Assembly (NCBI RefSeq): GCF_023283885.1 | Contig: NZ_JAKILA010000008.1 | Coordinates: 62,001 to 126,000 of the forward strand | DNA length: 64,000 nucleotides | Source of the DNA: Shewanella basaltis | GTDB lineage: Bacteria; Pseudomonadota; Gammaproteobacteria; Enterobacterales; Shewanellaceae | Direction: 5' to 3' | Shown here: piece after piece, positions 44,465 to 51,946 of the stretch | How positions within the stretch are numbered: position 1 is the first letter of the stretch | Layout of the letters: each line of letters begins with the position of its first letter | Position numbers and translations under genes: made by a program | Notes under the pieces: generated by a model | Database searches by the model: none | Told to the model about the DNA's origin: nothing | Seen by the model: only the letters and a program-made list of their open reading frames with translations

Positions 44465-46567
44465 TTAAAAGCGATAGGTTACGTTAACAGAACCGTTAAC
44501 CGGTGCGCCGTAATAGCCAACAGTTGCTAAACTATTGATGTACTTCTCGTCAGTCAGGTTATTAATGTTTGCTCTTAAGGTGAGGTCGTCAGACACATCC
44601 CAGCTGGCAAAAGCATTAACGACTAGGTAGGCATCTTGCTCAACGTTGTAATCAACATTTTTGGTTTTAGACTGCCATCGACCGCCCAAGCCAACACTCA
44701 CGTCGGGTAATTGTGGCAGAGTATAATCCATCGAGAAGTTCACCACGTTGCGAGCGGCCCATTCGTTTGCTTTATCGCCGTTTTCATCTTCGACATCAAG
44801 CAAGGTATAACCAAATACTGCATTAAGGTTGTCGGTAATACGTCCGGTGACTTCAACTTCAAAGCCCTTAGATTCGACATTCACCCCTTTATAATAGTAA
44901 TTGCCGTTGGCATTAAGGCCTGCGTAGCTTGCAAGGTTATTTTGCTCAGCACTAAATAACGCAAAGGTTGCCATTAAGTCGTTATCAAGCCAAAGGGTTT
45001 TAAGCCCTAGCTCATAGTTAACCCCTTTAGTGGGCGCTAAAAAGTAGCCGTCGTAATCATACTGCTCTTGCGGTTGGTAAATGTCTGAATAACTAAAATA
45101 GGTATTGATATCATCTGTGATGCTGTACACCACACCCGCATATGGGCTGAATTCACTTTCATCGTTGTCGATATCAACGCCGCTATTTACACCCTCGCGA
45201 GTGTATTTTATTGCATTAAAGCCTGCGACTAAGAATAGGCTGTCATTGATATTGAATTTGGTTGAACCATATGCACGCAGTAAGCTGACATCAATGTCGG
45301 AATACTCGACTTTACCGCCCCATTCAGGTTCAGGGATGGCATCAATGTCATATGGGAAAGCAGGGGTAGGGCCAAATGCAGTTGTTGTTGCGTAATCAAA
45401 TGGGTACTGGTACATGTACTTTTTACTTTGAGAGCCGCTCAATCCTAACGTCATCTCGTGATCTTGACCAAACAAGCTGTAATGCCCAAGAGTGGTAATG
45501 TCTAACAAGTCAGCTGAAAAATCAGTGTCATAACGTCCTGGCCAACCGGTTAAGCCTAAGCCCGTGTCTTTATCGATAGTGCCATAGGCGTAAAATAATT
45601 TGCTTTGGTCTTCTAGGCTTTGGTGGTTATAAGCAACTTTAACATCCCAGTCATTTGGTAATGTGTAAGTGTATTCAACAAACGCTGTGGTATTGAGGGT
45701 GTCCCACATGGTCCATTCTTGGGTGGTTGTTGCGCTTGTGTCCCATTCGGCCTGGGTGCCGTCAGTGTAATTAAACACTAATCCGCCCCAGGTATTGCCA
45801 TCGGTGTTGGCATCTTGATAAGAAAATCCTAACGCTAAAGTTGAATTATCGGTTAATTGGCCGTCAACGATAGCATAAAGATAGCCACGGTCATTTTCTA
45901 GGCCGTCTAAGTAGGAGTCTTTATCTTCGGCAACCGCGACAACCCTAGCAGCCCAACTGCCACTGTCTGTTAACAGGACTGAGTAATCGGCTTGCACGCG
46001 TTTAAAATCGTCCGAACCGTATGATACACCCACTTCGCCTTCATTTTCGTTTGTTGGGCGTTTACGTACGTAATTAATGGTACCAGCAGAATTACCAATA
46101 CCTGTAAGTAAGCCGTTTGCACCGCGAATGACTTCAATTTTTTCGTAACCATAAGCTTCCATTGCGCCGGTCACAATCCCCCAATCATTGGGTAAGCCGA
46201 CCCCATCAATTTGGGTACTTTTAATTTCAAAACCGCGAGAGGTATATTGCGTACGGTTGGTTTCCCACTCTTCGACATTGATACCGGTCGCCAGACGAAG
46301 CACATCATTAAGGTTGTTAGCAGCAAAGTTAGTGATTTGCTCGTTGCTGACCACACTGATTGATTGCGGTGTCTCATCAATCTCCATGGTTAATCCGGTT
46401 GCGCCTTGGCTAACACGTTTATAGCGCACGCCTATAATTTGGATTTTTTCGATATTTGGGTCATTGCTTTCTGCATTTTGTTGCTCGGCAGCATAGGCTT
46501 GGGGCTGGACGAAAAGGCCCATCGCCAAAGCTAATGTTGAAAGTGCAAAAATATTTTTAGGTTGCAT
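44465..46567 (-). CDS. TonB-dependent siderophore receptor (FhuE/FpvA-type)
   Basis: Outer-membrane receptor for ferric siderophore uptake. The start at 46567 (MQPKNIFALSTLALAMGLF) gives 700 residues with a signal peptide ending near AYAAEQQ; the frame continues upstream but without support. A TonB-box-like segment IEKIQIIGV follows. The plug domain (TGLTMEIDETPQSISVVSNEQI to about residue 190, with IEVIRGANGLLTGIGNSAGTINYVRKRP) is typical of hydroxamate siderophore receptors. The 22-strand barrel ends in NVTYRF with terminal Phe. Fur boxes lie upstream, and a divergent PepSY gene suggests a siderophore-use locus. The ligand cannot be read from sequence. Confidence 0.93.
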   Translation of the reverse strand: MQPKNIFALSTLALAMGLFVQPQAYAAEQQNAESNDPNIEKIQIIGVRYKRVSQGATGLTMEIDETPQSISVVSNEQITNFAANNLNDVLRLATGINVEEWETNRTQYTSRGFEIKSTQIDGVGLPNDWGIVTGAMEAYGYEKIEVIRGANGLLTGIGNSAGTINYVRKRPTNENEGEVGVSYGSDDFKRVQADYSVLLTDSGSWAARVVAVAEDKDSYLDGLENDRGYLYAIVDGQLTDNSTLALGFSYQDANTDGNTWGGLVFNYTDGTQAEWDTSATTTQEWTMWDTLNTTAFVEYTYTLPNDWDVKVAYNHQSLEDQSKLFYAYGTIDKDTGLGLTGWPGRYDTDFSADLLDITTLGHYSLFGQDHEMTLGLSGSQSKKYMYQYPFDYATTTAFGPTPAFPYDIDAIPEPEWGGKVEYSDIDVSLLRAYGSTKFNINDSLFLVAGFNAIKYTREGVNSGVDIDNDESEFSPYAGVVYSITDDINTYFSYSDIYQPQEQYDYDGYFLAPTKGVNYELGLKTLWLDNDLMATFALFSAEQNNLASYAGLNANGNYYYKGVNVESKGFEVEVTGRITDNLNAVFGYTLLDVEDENGDKANEWAARNVVNFSMDYTLPQLPDVSVGLGGRWQSKTKNVDYNVEQDAYLVVNAFASWDVSDDLTLRANINNLTDEKYINSLATVGYYGAPVNGSVNVTYRF

Positions 46568-46639
46568 GGTTTGCCTTACCTGATTGCTAAGATGACTGGA
46601 ATTAACACCGTGACACAATGTTAAGATACACGAATGGTA

Positions 46640-46659
46640 TTGTTAATCATTATCATTTA
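46640..46659. promoter_or_regulatory. Fur box of the TonB receptor gene
   Basis: TTGTTAATCATTATCATTTA resembles the Fur consensus GATAATGATAATCATTATC. It lies about 75-90 nt upstream of the receptor start. Confidence 0.7.
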
Positions 46660-46716
46660 CAACCCAATATTGAGATAAAAAACACAAAATGCGATCAATA
46701 AATCATTATTTACAAT

Positions 46717-46735
46717 TAATAATGATTATCATTCT
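46717..46735. promoter_or_regulatory. Second Fur box in the divergent region
   Basis: TTAATAATGATTATCATTC contains AATGATTATCATT, a near-perfect Fur palindrome. It lies about 85-104 nt before the PepSY gene and could control both divergent promoters. Confidence 0.75.
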
Positions 46736-46820
46736 ATTGTTGTTGAGATTGGTTATCAATCGTATTAGCATATGGGCAATATTGGTCTTTACATAGGCCG
46801 CGAACAGATTCGGAAGACAG

Positions 46821-47990
46821 ATGGCAAAACTTAATAATCGATTTTGGTTCAGGCTGCATGGCTGGTTTTCATTACCCGTGTGGATCATTTTTTGTTTTGT
46901 GTGCCTTACAGGGACCATTTCAGTCATTAGCCATGAGTTAACCTGGCTGACTAACCCTGAAGCACGGGCAAGTAATCCACTGCATGCCCAAGAAAAACCG
47001 ATGTCGGAACTGGTAGAGATTGTTCAGCAAGCGCATCCAACGGCCAGTATTTCAACGGTAATGAGTTTTGAGCCTTATTTGGTTAATGCGGTTATTTTTA
47101 CCGATAAGGACGTGCCGTTTGCTATTGCTTATGTTAATCAGTACACAGGTGACATCCAGGAGATTAACCAAGGCATCACCTTTATTAATTTTATGCGGTC
47201 TTTGCATGGCTGGTTGCTGTTTCCTTGGCATAGTAATTACAGCGTAGGCTATTACATTGTTTGTGCCATGGCCATTGTGATGCTTGGGGCGCTCATTACA
47301 GGGCTTGTGGTGTATAAAAATTTCTGGCGGGCTTTCACTCAACCTAAATTACGTGTCACTCAAGGCAAAAAAACACTGCTCGCAGATTTACATCGTTTAG
47401 CTGGTGTATGGTCTATGTGGTTTTTACTGCTTATGAGCATTACCGGTTTGTGGTATTTGGCACAAGCAATCATGTGGCACAATCATATTGAGCTTGAAGA
47501 GCATGCACCGTTAATAGAAGTGAGTCAGGTGCCTATGTCGTCTAATGACGCGCCGACAAGACCTTATACATTGTCTAATGCATTACACCTAGCTGAGCAG
47601 CAATTTCCTGGCTTTAAAAGTACCTATGTGATGTTGCCTGAACACCAAAGAGATACGTATAAAGTGTATGGTCAAGGCGATCATATTTTTTATGATCAGT
47701 ATGCTTATGGGGTAACGGTTAATCCCTGGAACGGCAATGTTGAAAGCGAGCGAACACCTGCAAAAATGACCACGTTACAAACGCTATCGCACATTGCCGA
47801 TCCGCTGCATTACGGCACAATTGGTGGGTTGTGGACAAAAGCGATTTGGTTTGTTTTTGGCATTTTTCTAACTGGCATGTCTATTACAGGCTTTTTAATG
47901 TGGGCAGGGCGAACCGTTAAAGCTGCCAAAGCTAATGTAGAGGACACTTCGAGTGTTAACTCGCATTTTGTTAAACAGGAGAGTCACTAA
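46821..47990 (+). CDS. PepSY-associated transmembrane protein (siderophore-utilisation type)
   Basis: Inner-membrane protein of the PepSY-TM family often encoded next to siderophore receptors and thought to act in ferrisiderophore reduction or iron release. The 389-residue product has four main membrane segments: about 12-36 (LPVWIIFCFVCLTGTISVISHE), about 140-165, about 190-220 (WSMWFLLLMSITGLWYLA), and about 340-365. Conserved His residues at helix ends (LHGWF, MRSLHGWLLFPWHSNYS, LADLHRLAGVWS, HIADPLHYG) are candidate haem or metal ligands. It is divergent from the TonB receptor with Fur boxes between. The next gene starts on its stop codon. Identification is by family pattern. Confidence 0.88.
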   Translation: MAKLNNRFWFRLHGWFSLPVWIIFCFVCLTGTISVISHELTWLTNPEARASNPLHAQEKPMSELVEIVQQAHPTASISTVMSFEPYLVNAVIFTDKDVPFAIAYVNQYTGDIQEINQGITFINFMRSLHGWLLFPWHSNYSVGYYIVCAMAIVMLGALITGLVVYKNFWRAFTQPKLRVTQGKKTLLADLHRLAGVWSMWFLLLMSITGLWYLAQAIMWHNHIELEEHAPLIEVSQVPMSSNDAPTRPYTLSNALHLAEQQFPGFKSTYVMLPEHQRDTYKVYGQGDHIFYDQYAYGVTVNPWNGNVESERTPAKMTTLQTLSHIADPLHYGTIGGLWTKAIWFVFGIFLTGMSITGFLMWAGRTVKAAKANVEDTSSVNSHFVKQESH

Positions 47991-48463
47991 TGGCCCGCAT
48001 GCAAAGCACACTTTGGAACCGTTACAAATATAAAATCAATGGCTTAATATTAGTTCTGGTGGGCTATTTTTTATATCAGTCTCTGTTTCCGCAATTTCCT
48101 GATGCGCTGCCTACTCAGGAGCTTGGTGCATTTGAAGTCACCCCAATTCCTTATAATGTGGATGCCCCATACTTGCATGATGGCACTTATACCAAGGACT
48201 TTTTACTCCTATTCAGTAAAGGGCAGGTAAGTGCAATCCGCCAAGCATATTTAACCATTGGTACAGCACCTTTGCCATTAGCGACTTTAGCCTCGGGTGA
48301 CGCAGGGATTTTACACGGTAGTCAACATGGACAAGAAGTGCATGCCATTGCACCAGAAGTGTTACTTGCGGAACATAAAATTTGGCTGACCATTGAAGAC
48401 TGGCAAGGGCAACAACAAGTGACGAGCTGGGCTTTACCTGAAGTATTATATTCTCACCACTGA
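47990..48463 (+). CDS. Hypothetical membrane-anchored periplasmic protein in the iron locus
   Basis: Uncharacterised protein of 157 residues. It has one N-terminal membrane segment at about residues 15-33 (INGLILVLVGYFLYQSLF) preceded by basic residues, so the remaining 120 residues are predicted to face the periplasm. That part looks beta-rich and contains HDGTYTKDFLLLFSKGQVS and a His-containing GSQHGQEVHAI. Its start overlaps the last base of the PepSY gene stop (TAATG), so it is almost certainly cotranscribed and coupled to it under the same Fur box. I do not recognise the family; a partner role in ferrisiderophore processing is only inferred from context. Confidence 0.7.
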   Translation: MARMQSTLWNRYKYKINGLILVLVGYFLYQSLFPQFPDALPTQELGAFEVTPIPYNVDAPYLHDGTYTKDFLLLFSKGQVSAIRQAYLTIGTAPLPLATLASGDAGILHGSQHGQEVHAIAPEVLLAEHKIWLTIEDWQGQQQVTSWALPEVLYSHH

Positions 48464-48478
48464 TTGCTAGCCTTGTGT

Positions 48479-48518
48479 GTTATTTGCTGGCGGTAAACTA
48501 TCAGTCGCCAGCAATAAC
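48479..48518. terminator. Convergent inverted repeat after the iron locus
   Basis: TTGCTGGCG / CGCCAGCAA arms (48484-48492, 48506-48514), extended by GTTAT/ATAAC with one bulged T, enclose a 13-nt loop. No T-tract, but the site between convergent genes suggests a terminator. Confidence 0.55.
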
Positions 48519-48527
48519 GCACAATCG

Positions 48528-48884
48528 TTAAATGCCAAATGCCTTACGCTCAGATTCACATTCATATTCAGCCATTTCAAATTCACGGCAAATCAGCGGT
48601 CTTAGTTCGTAAATCGAACACATCATGGTGTCTCTGTCTAGGGCTGCACACCAACCATCATCAAGTCGACGCATCACTTCTCCGCCCCAATTATCTTTGG
48701 CTATATAGGCTTTGGGTACGCCGGTTTCGGTGATTAACATCACTTCTAATCGGCAGCAACAGGCTTGGCAATTTGAGCAGGTTATCGGGTTTTGGCTTGG
48801 CGTAGCGGTGTCGATAGCACTGCCTGATTGAGGTGAGGCGCTCGGCGCAATATCGGTAAACTTGGCAATAAGATTTGAAGGCAT
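48528..48884 (-). CDS. YkgJ-family cysteine cluster protein
   Basis: Small cytoplasmic protein of the YkgJ (UPF0153-like) family, predicted to bind zinc or an iron-sulphur cluster. The 118-residue product has a Ser/Pro-rich N-terminus of about 30 residues and the conserved Cys pattern CSNCQACCCRLEV, then WCAALDRDTMMCSIYELRPLICREFEMAEYEC. The function of the family is unknown. It is a single gene convergent with the iron-uptake genes; that neighbour may or may not be meaningful. The start at 48884 has no strong Shine-Dalgarno, so a few residues of uncertainty remain. Confidence 0.82.
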   Translation of the reverse strand: MPSNLIAKFTDIAPSASPQSGSAIDTATPSQNPITCSNCQACCCRLEVMLITETGVPKAYIAKDNWGGEVMRRLDDGWCAALDRDTMMCSIYELRPLICREFEMAEYECESERKAFGI

Positions 48885-48988
48885 TAAAGGCTGCGGTTAA
48901 CTATTTTGGCTAAGGATACCGTAATGTTGGCTGGTTATCCTAATTGCCTATAACAAAATAACCATCAAACGATGCTTGATGGCTATGT

Positions 48989-49284
48989 CTATACCCAATC
49001 AACTTGAAGATCCGTATTTTGGAACGTCATCGTGTTTTCAATACTAGACGCGTTTATGCGGTAACGTAGGTACCTTATAAATTAACGCAACAACGCTCTT
49101 GATTTAAAAATCAGGGGAACACGGTGAAACTCCCAAGGGGCAAGTTTTACACGCGTTTATGCTGCGGCTTTTGTTAATTTAGCTGATTTTGGAAAGGGAA
49201 CAACCATTACCCACAATCAATGCCTTGTCTAAACGTGTATAAATTCTTGCTGAAATCGAGCATCTTCAGGTTGTTTGGGTATAG
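48989..49284. repeat. ~296-bp MITE-like element with 23-bp terminal inverted repeats (family D)
   Basis: The ends 48989-49011 (CTATACCCAATCAACTTGAA onward) and 49262-49284 are inverted copies agreeing at 21 of 23 positions. ACGCGTTTATGC occurs twice inside in direct orientation (about 49047 and 49152). No gene inside. It explains most of the 424-bp gap between the YkgJ-type and the secreted-protein genes. Confidence 0.8.
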
Positions 49285-49308
49285 GTAGCAAACAACGCTT
49301 ACCATAAA

Positions 49309-49743
49309 TTAGAGTTTGACCACTTTGCCCGTTAATGCGACACCTGCCATTAATGCACCAGCACCACATTGAAACGTGTCATTACTGCTGGTGAGGTTAT
49401 GCTTGTAGTTTGATTTTATCTCTACCACCGCATTACCGCCTTCTTTTATCGCACGATCTTTTAAGGCTATCATCGCCGATAAAAATACCCATTGGCACGC
49501 CTCTAAATCGGTTTTATTAAAGGCATTGGTTTTTTTACTGGTGCTAAACTCTCCCATTGTTTGCTGAGGTTCACCATAAGGTTGATCGCCAAAATAAAAA
49601 CGGACACTGTCGCCAAGCTTGTTTTTAGCATGATCTGTGTTCATGGCATCTGCTATCGTGTAGTTGCCAATATCATCGCGGGCAAAGGTTGTTGCTGGCA
49701 GCAAACAGAGTGCCAAAATCATTGTTGCTAAGGTGTGCTTCAT
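49309..49743 (-). CDS. Small secreted protein, YbjQ-like (often misnamed excinuclease subunit)
   Basis: Periplasmic protein of 144 residues with a clear Sec signal peptide (about 1-21, MKHTLATMILALCLLPATTFA). The mature part contains DLEACQWVFLSAMIALKDRAIKEGGNAVVEIKSNYKHN, which resembles the YbjQ/UPF0145-type fold, and two cysteines (in EACQW and FQCGAG) that could form a disulphide. I recall similar Shewanella proteins carrying the misleading name excinuclease ABC subunit A; no such domain is visible. Function unknown. Its downstream side borders the family D repeat element. Confidence 0.65.
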   Translation of the reverse strand: MKHTLATMILALCLLPATTFARDDIGNYTIADAMNTDHAKNKLGDSVRFYFGDQPYGEPQQTMGEFSTSKKTNAFNKTDLEACQWVFLSAMIALKDRAIKEGGNAVVEIKSNYKHNLTSSNDTFQCGAGALMAGVALTGKVVKL

Positions 49744-49885
49744 TTATTAAAAAAGTCCTTTTAGTGATTGCTGTTAAATTTAACCCTTAAGCCGAGCAAA
49801 ATAACATTAAAAATCCTGTATGGCTCTAACCAAAAAGGATGATCTATTTGTGCTAAGTTCACTTTCTAATAAAGGGGAGAATTTA

Positions 49886-51946
49886 TCACTTTGAGTCATC
49901 TTCCCCCCATAACCGCCAAGCTAAACCGGAGGCTCGTGAGGTGGCTTGCTGGCTAGCTTTTTCAAATATGCTTGCGCTGCCTAGGCAATAAAAGTGGTTT
50001 TTGGCACGGGTTATTGCAGTGTAGAGCAGCTCTTTTGTGAGCAGTTGCCATTGTGACAGGCTAGGGCGCATTGGCAGTACAAAACTGACTTGATCAAATT
50101 CGCTGCCTTGGCTTTTGTGCACCGTCATGGCGAAGCAGGTTTCGTGGCTGGGTAGTCGTGCGGGCAATACTTTTAATAAGCTGCCATCTGCCATCACAAA
50201 ATGCGCCATTAAGCGATCGGGCTTACTGCTGTCTTGTAATATTAAGCCGATATCGCCATTAAACAGCCCAAGATTATAGTCATTACTTTGAATAATGATG
50301 GGACGACCAAGGTAAAATTCGCCTTGAGCGCTAATTAATTTAGCCTGTTTTAGGCTTTCGGTCATCGCAATGTTGATGCCCTCAACGCCAAATTCACCGG
50401 CGCGCATGGCACACAAAATTCGATATTGATTAAAGCTGTCGATGATGGCTTGTTCGCTATGTGGCAGTGCGATAGCATCAGCGCCATTGGTATTGATAAT
50501 GGCTTGCTGATTGTCCTGTATTTGCTGTAAATATTGGCCATAGGCGTTGACCGACATTGCTAACAGTTGTTGTTTACCTAAGTTTTCTGCTTGGGCATTG
50601 GGTGTGTGTTCAAACCAATTTAGCTCAGCATGATTACTTTGCCACACTTGGCGAATGGCTGAAATATTGCCACGGTTTACCGCGTTGGCTAAGAGACCGA
50701 TACCTGCATCACCTTTAAATCGGTGGCTGTGCATTAACATGCAGAGGCTGTCACCAATTTGTGGCTGAGGATGAACAAACTGGCTGACGTCTTGACCTGT
50801 TAAGAGGGTAATTTTTTCAGATTGCGTGGCACTGTATCGCATCGACCAGGGTGACGGTGCGTGAGGTGAGGTTTGTTTTAACCCAACACAGATGTCGGCT
50901 AATACAGCACCTGCTTCAACCGAGGCGAGCTGGTCTTGGTCGCCTAGCAATATTAATCTGCCATGGGGTGGCAGGGCGCTGAGAAGCTTATACATCATGG
51001 GTAAATCGACCATTGAGGCTTCGTCAACAACCAGTAAGTCTAGTCGCAGGGGGTTGTGCTGATGGTGCCTAAATTGGTGCGAATTTGGGATCACCCCAAG
51101 TAGCCTGTGTAAGGTGGATGCCTCTTCGGGGATCTGCGTGAGCGCATTCATCAGTACAGCGGTAATTCTTGTCTTGGGCTGTTGGGTTAATTCGCTGAGC
51201 AAGCGTTGTTTAGAGGCTTTAATCGACTCACTTAGGCGTGCCGCAGCTTTCCCTGTGGGAGCCACTAGGCGAATGGTTAAACTCGATTGTGTCAACAATA
51301 ACAGCAATAACTTAGTTACGGTGGTGGTTTTACCAGTACCTGGACCGCCGGTAATCACAGCCAGTGCGTTAATTAATGCTGTTGCGGTAGCTATTTTTTG
51401 CCAGTCAAATGCTTGCTGTTCGGTCGTGTTTGCCTTAAATAGACTGTTTAGTAATTGCGGTAATTGGCTTTGGCTTAGGTCTATATTGACAGGTTGCTTT
51501 GCCAATTGGCTGAGCTTATTGGCCACCTGGGTTTCAAAAAAGTGGTATTTATTTAAGTACAAACGGCCGTGTTCTAAAATGAGTGGTTTATTTTCACCGG
51601 CGGCACCCACCGCATCGAATTGACCAATATGCTCAATGAGCTGATGGTGGCTTATTGTAATTTGGCAATTGACTTGCTGTTGTCTATGGCTTTCTTCTGC
51701 CATAGGGTTGGCTAAGTTTATTTGCTCAATCACTAAACAACTGTGTTGATTTGATAATTGTTGGCTGAGCAAGGCACACACCAATAAAAATAACGATGAT
51801 GACCCATTATCAACCTGTTCTGATGGGGTTGCGATAGATTCAATGTGTGCTAACTCGAGTGCAAAATGACGATCAAGCGGCGTTATTAAGCGTTGTGTTT
51901 GCCATTGTTTAAGGAGCTCACCGATAGGATGTGTCAGCATTAACAT
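49886..51946 (-). CDS. recD: Exodeoxyribonuclease V alpha subunit RecD
   Basis: 5'-3' helicase subunit of RecBCD. The start at 51946 gives 686 residues and overlaps the recB end by 7 nt; AGGAGG seven bases upstream supports it over the longer frame to 51985. Walker A GGPGTGKT is at 200-207, Walker B in LLVDEASMVDL near 315, and late SF1 motifs include ETCFAMTVHKSQGSEFDQVSFVLP and ELLYTAITRAKN. The protein is somewhat longer than E. coli RecD (608), with extra residues in the N-terminal region and around 370-400. Third gene of recC-recB-recD on the minus strand. Confidence 0.95.
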   Translation of the reverse strand: MLMLTHPIGELLKQWQTQRLITPLDRHFALELAHIESIATPSEQVDNGSSSLFLLVCALLSQQLSNQHSCLVIEQINLANPMAEESHRQQQVNCQITISHHQLIEHIGQFDAVGAAGENKPLILEHGRLYLNKYHFFETQVANKLSQLAKQPVNIDLSQSQLPQLLNSLFKANTTEQQAFDWQKIATATALINALAVITGGPGTGKTTTVTKLLLLLLTQSSLTIRLVAPTGKAAARLSESIKASKQRLLSELTQQPKTRITAVLMNALTQIPEEASTLHRLLGVIPNSHQFRHHQHNPLRLDLLVVDEASMVDLPMMYKLLSALPPHGRLILLGDQDQLASVEAGAVLADICVGLKQTSPHAPSPWSMRYSATQSEKITLLTGQDVSQFVHPQPQIGDSLCMLMHSHRFKGDAGIGLLANAVNRGNISAIRQVWQSNHAELNWFEHTPNAQAENLGKQQLLAMSVNAYGQYLQQIQDNQQAIINTNGADAIALPHSEQAIIDSFNQYRILCAMRAGEFGVEGINIAMTESLKQAKLISAQGEFYLGRPIIIQSNDYNLGLFNGDIGLILQDSSKPDRLMAHFVMADGSLLKVLPARLPSHETCFAMTVHKSQGSEFDQVSFVLPMRPSLSQWQLLTKELLYTAITRAKNHFYCLGSASIFEKASQQATSRASGLAWRLWGEDDSK

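Noticed and set aside
48989..49284. CRISPR-like array from the repeated ACGCGTTTATGC
   Set aside because: Only two short direct copies, no regular spacers and no cas genes; inverted ends indicate a miniature transposable element.
49309..49743. Naming this gene as an excinuclease subunit
   Set aside because: No ATPase, zinc-finger or UvrA motif is visible; it is a 144-residue exported protein.
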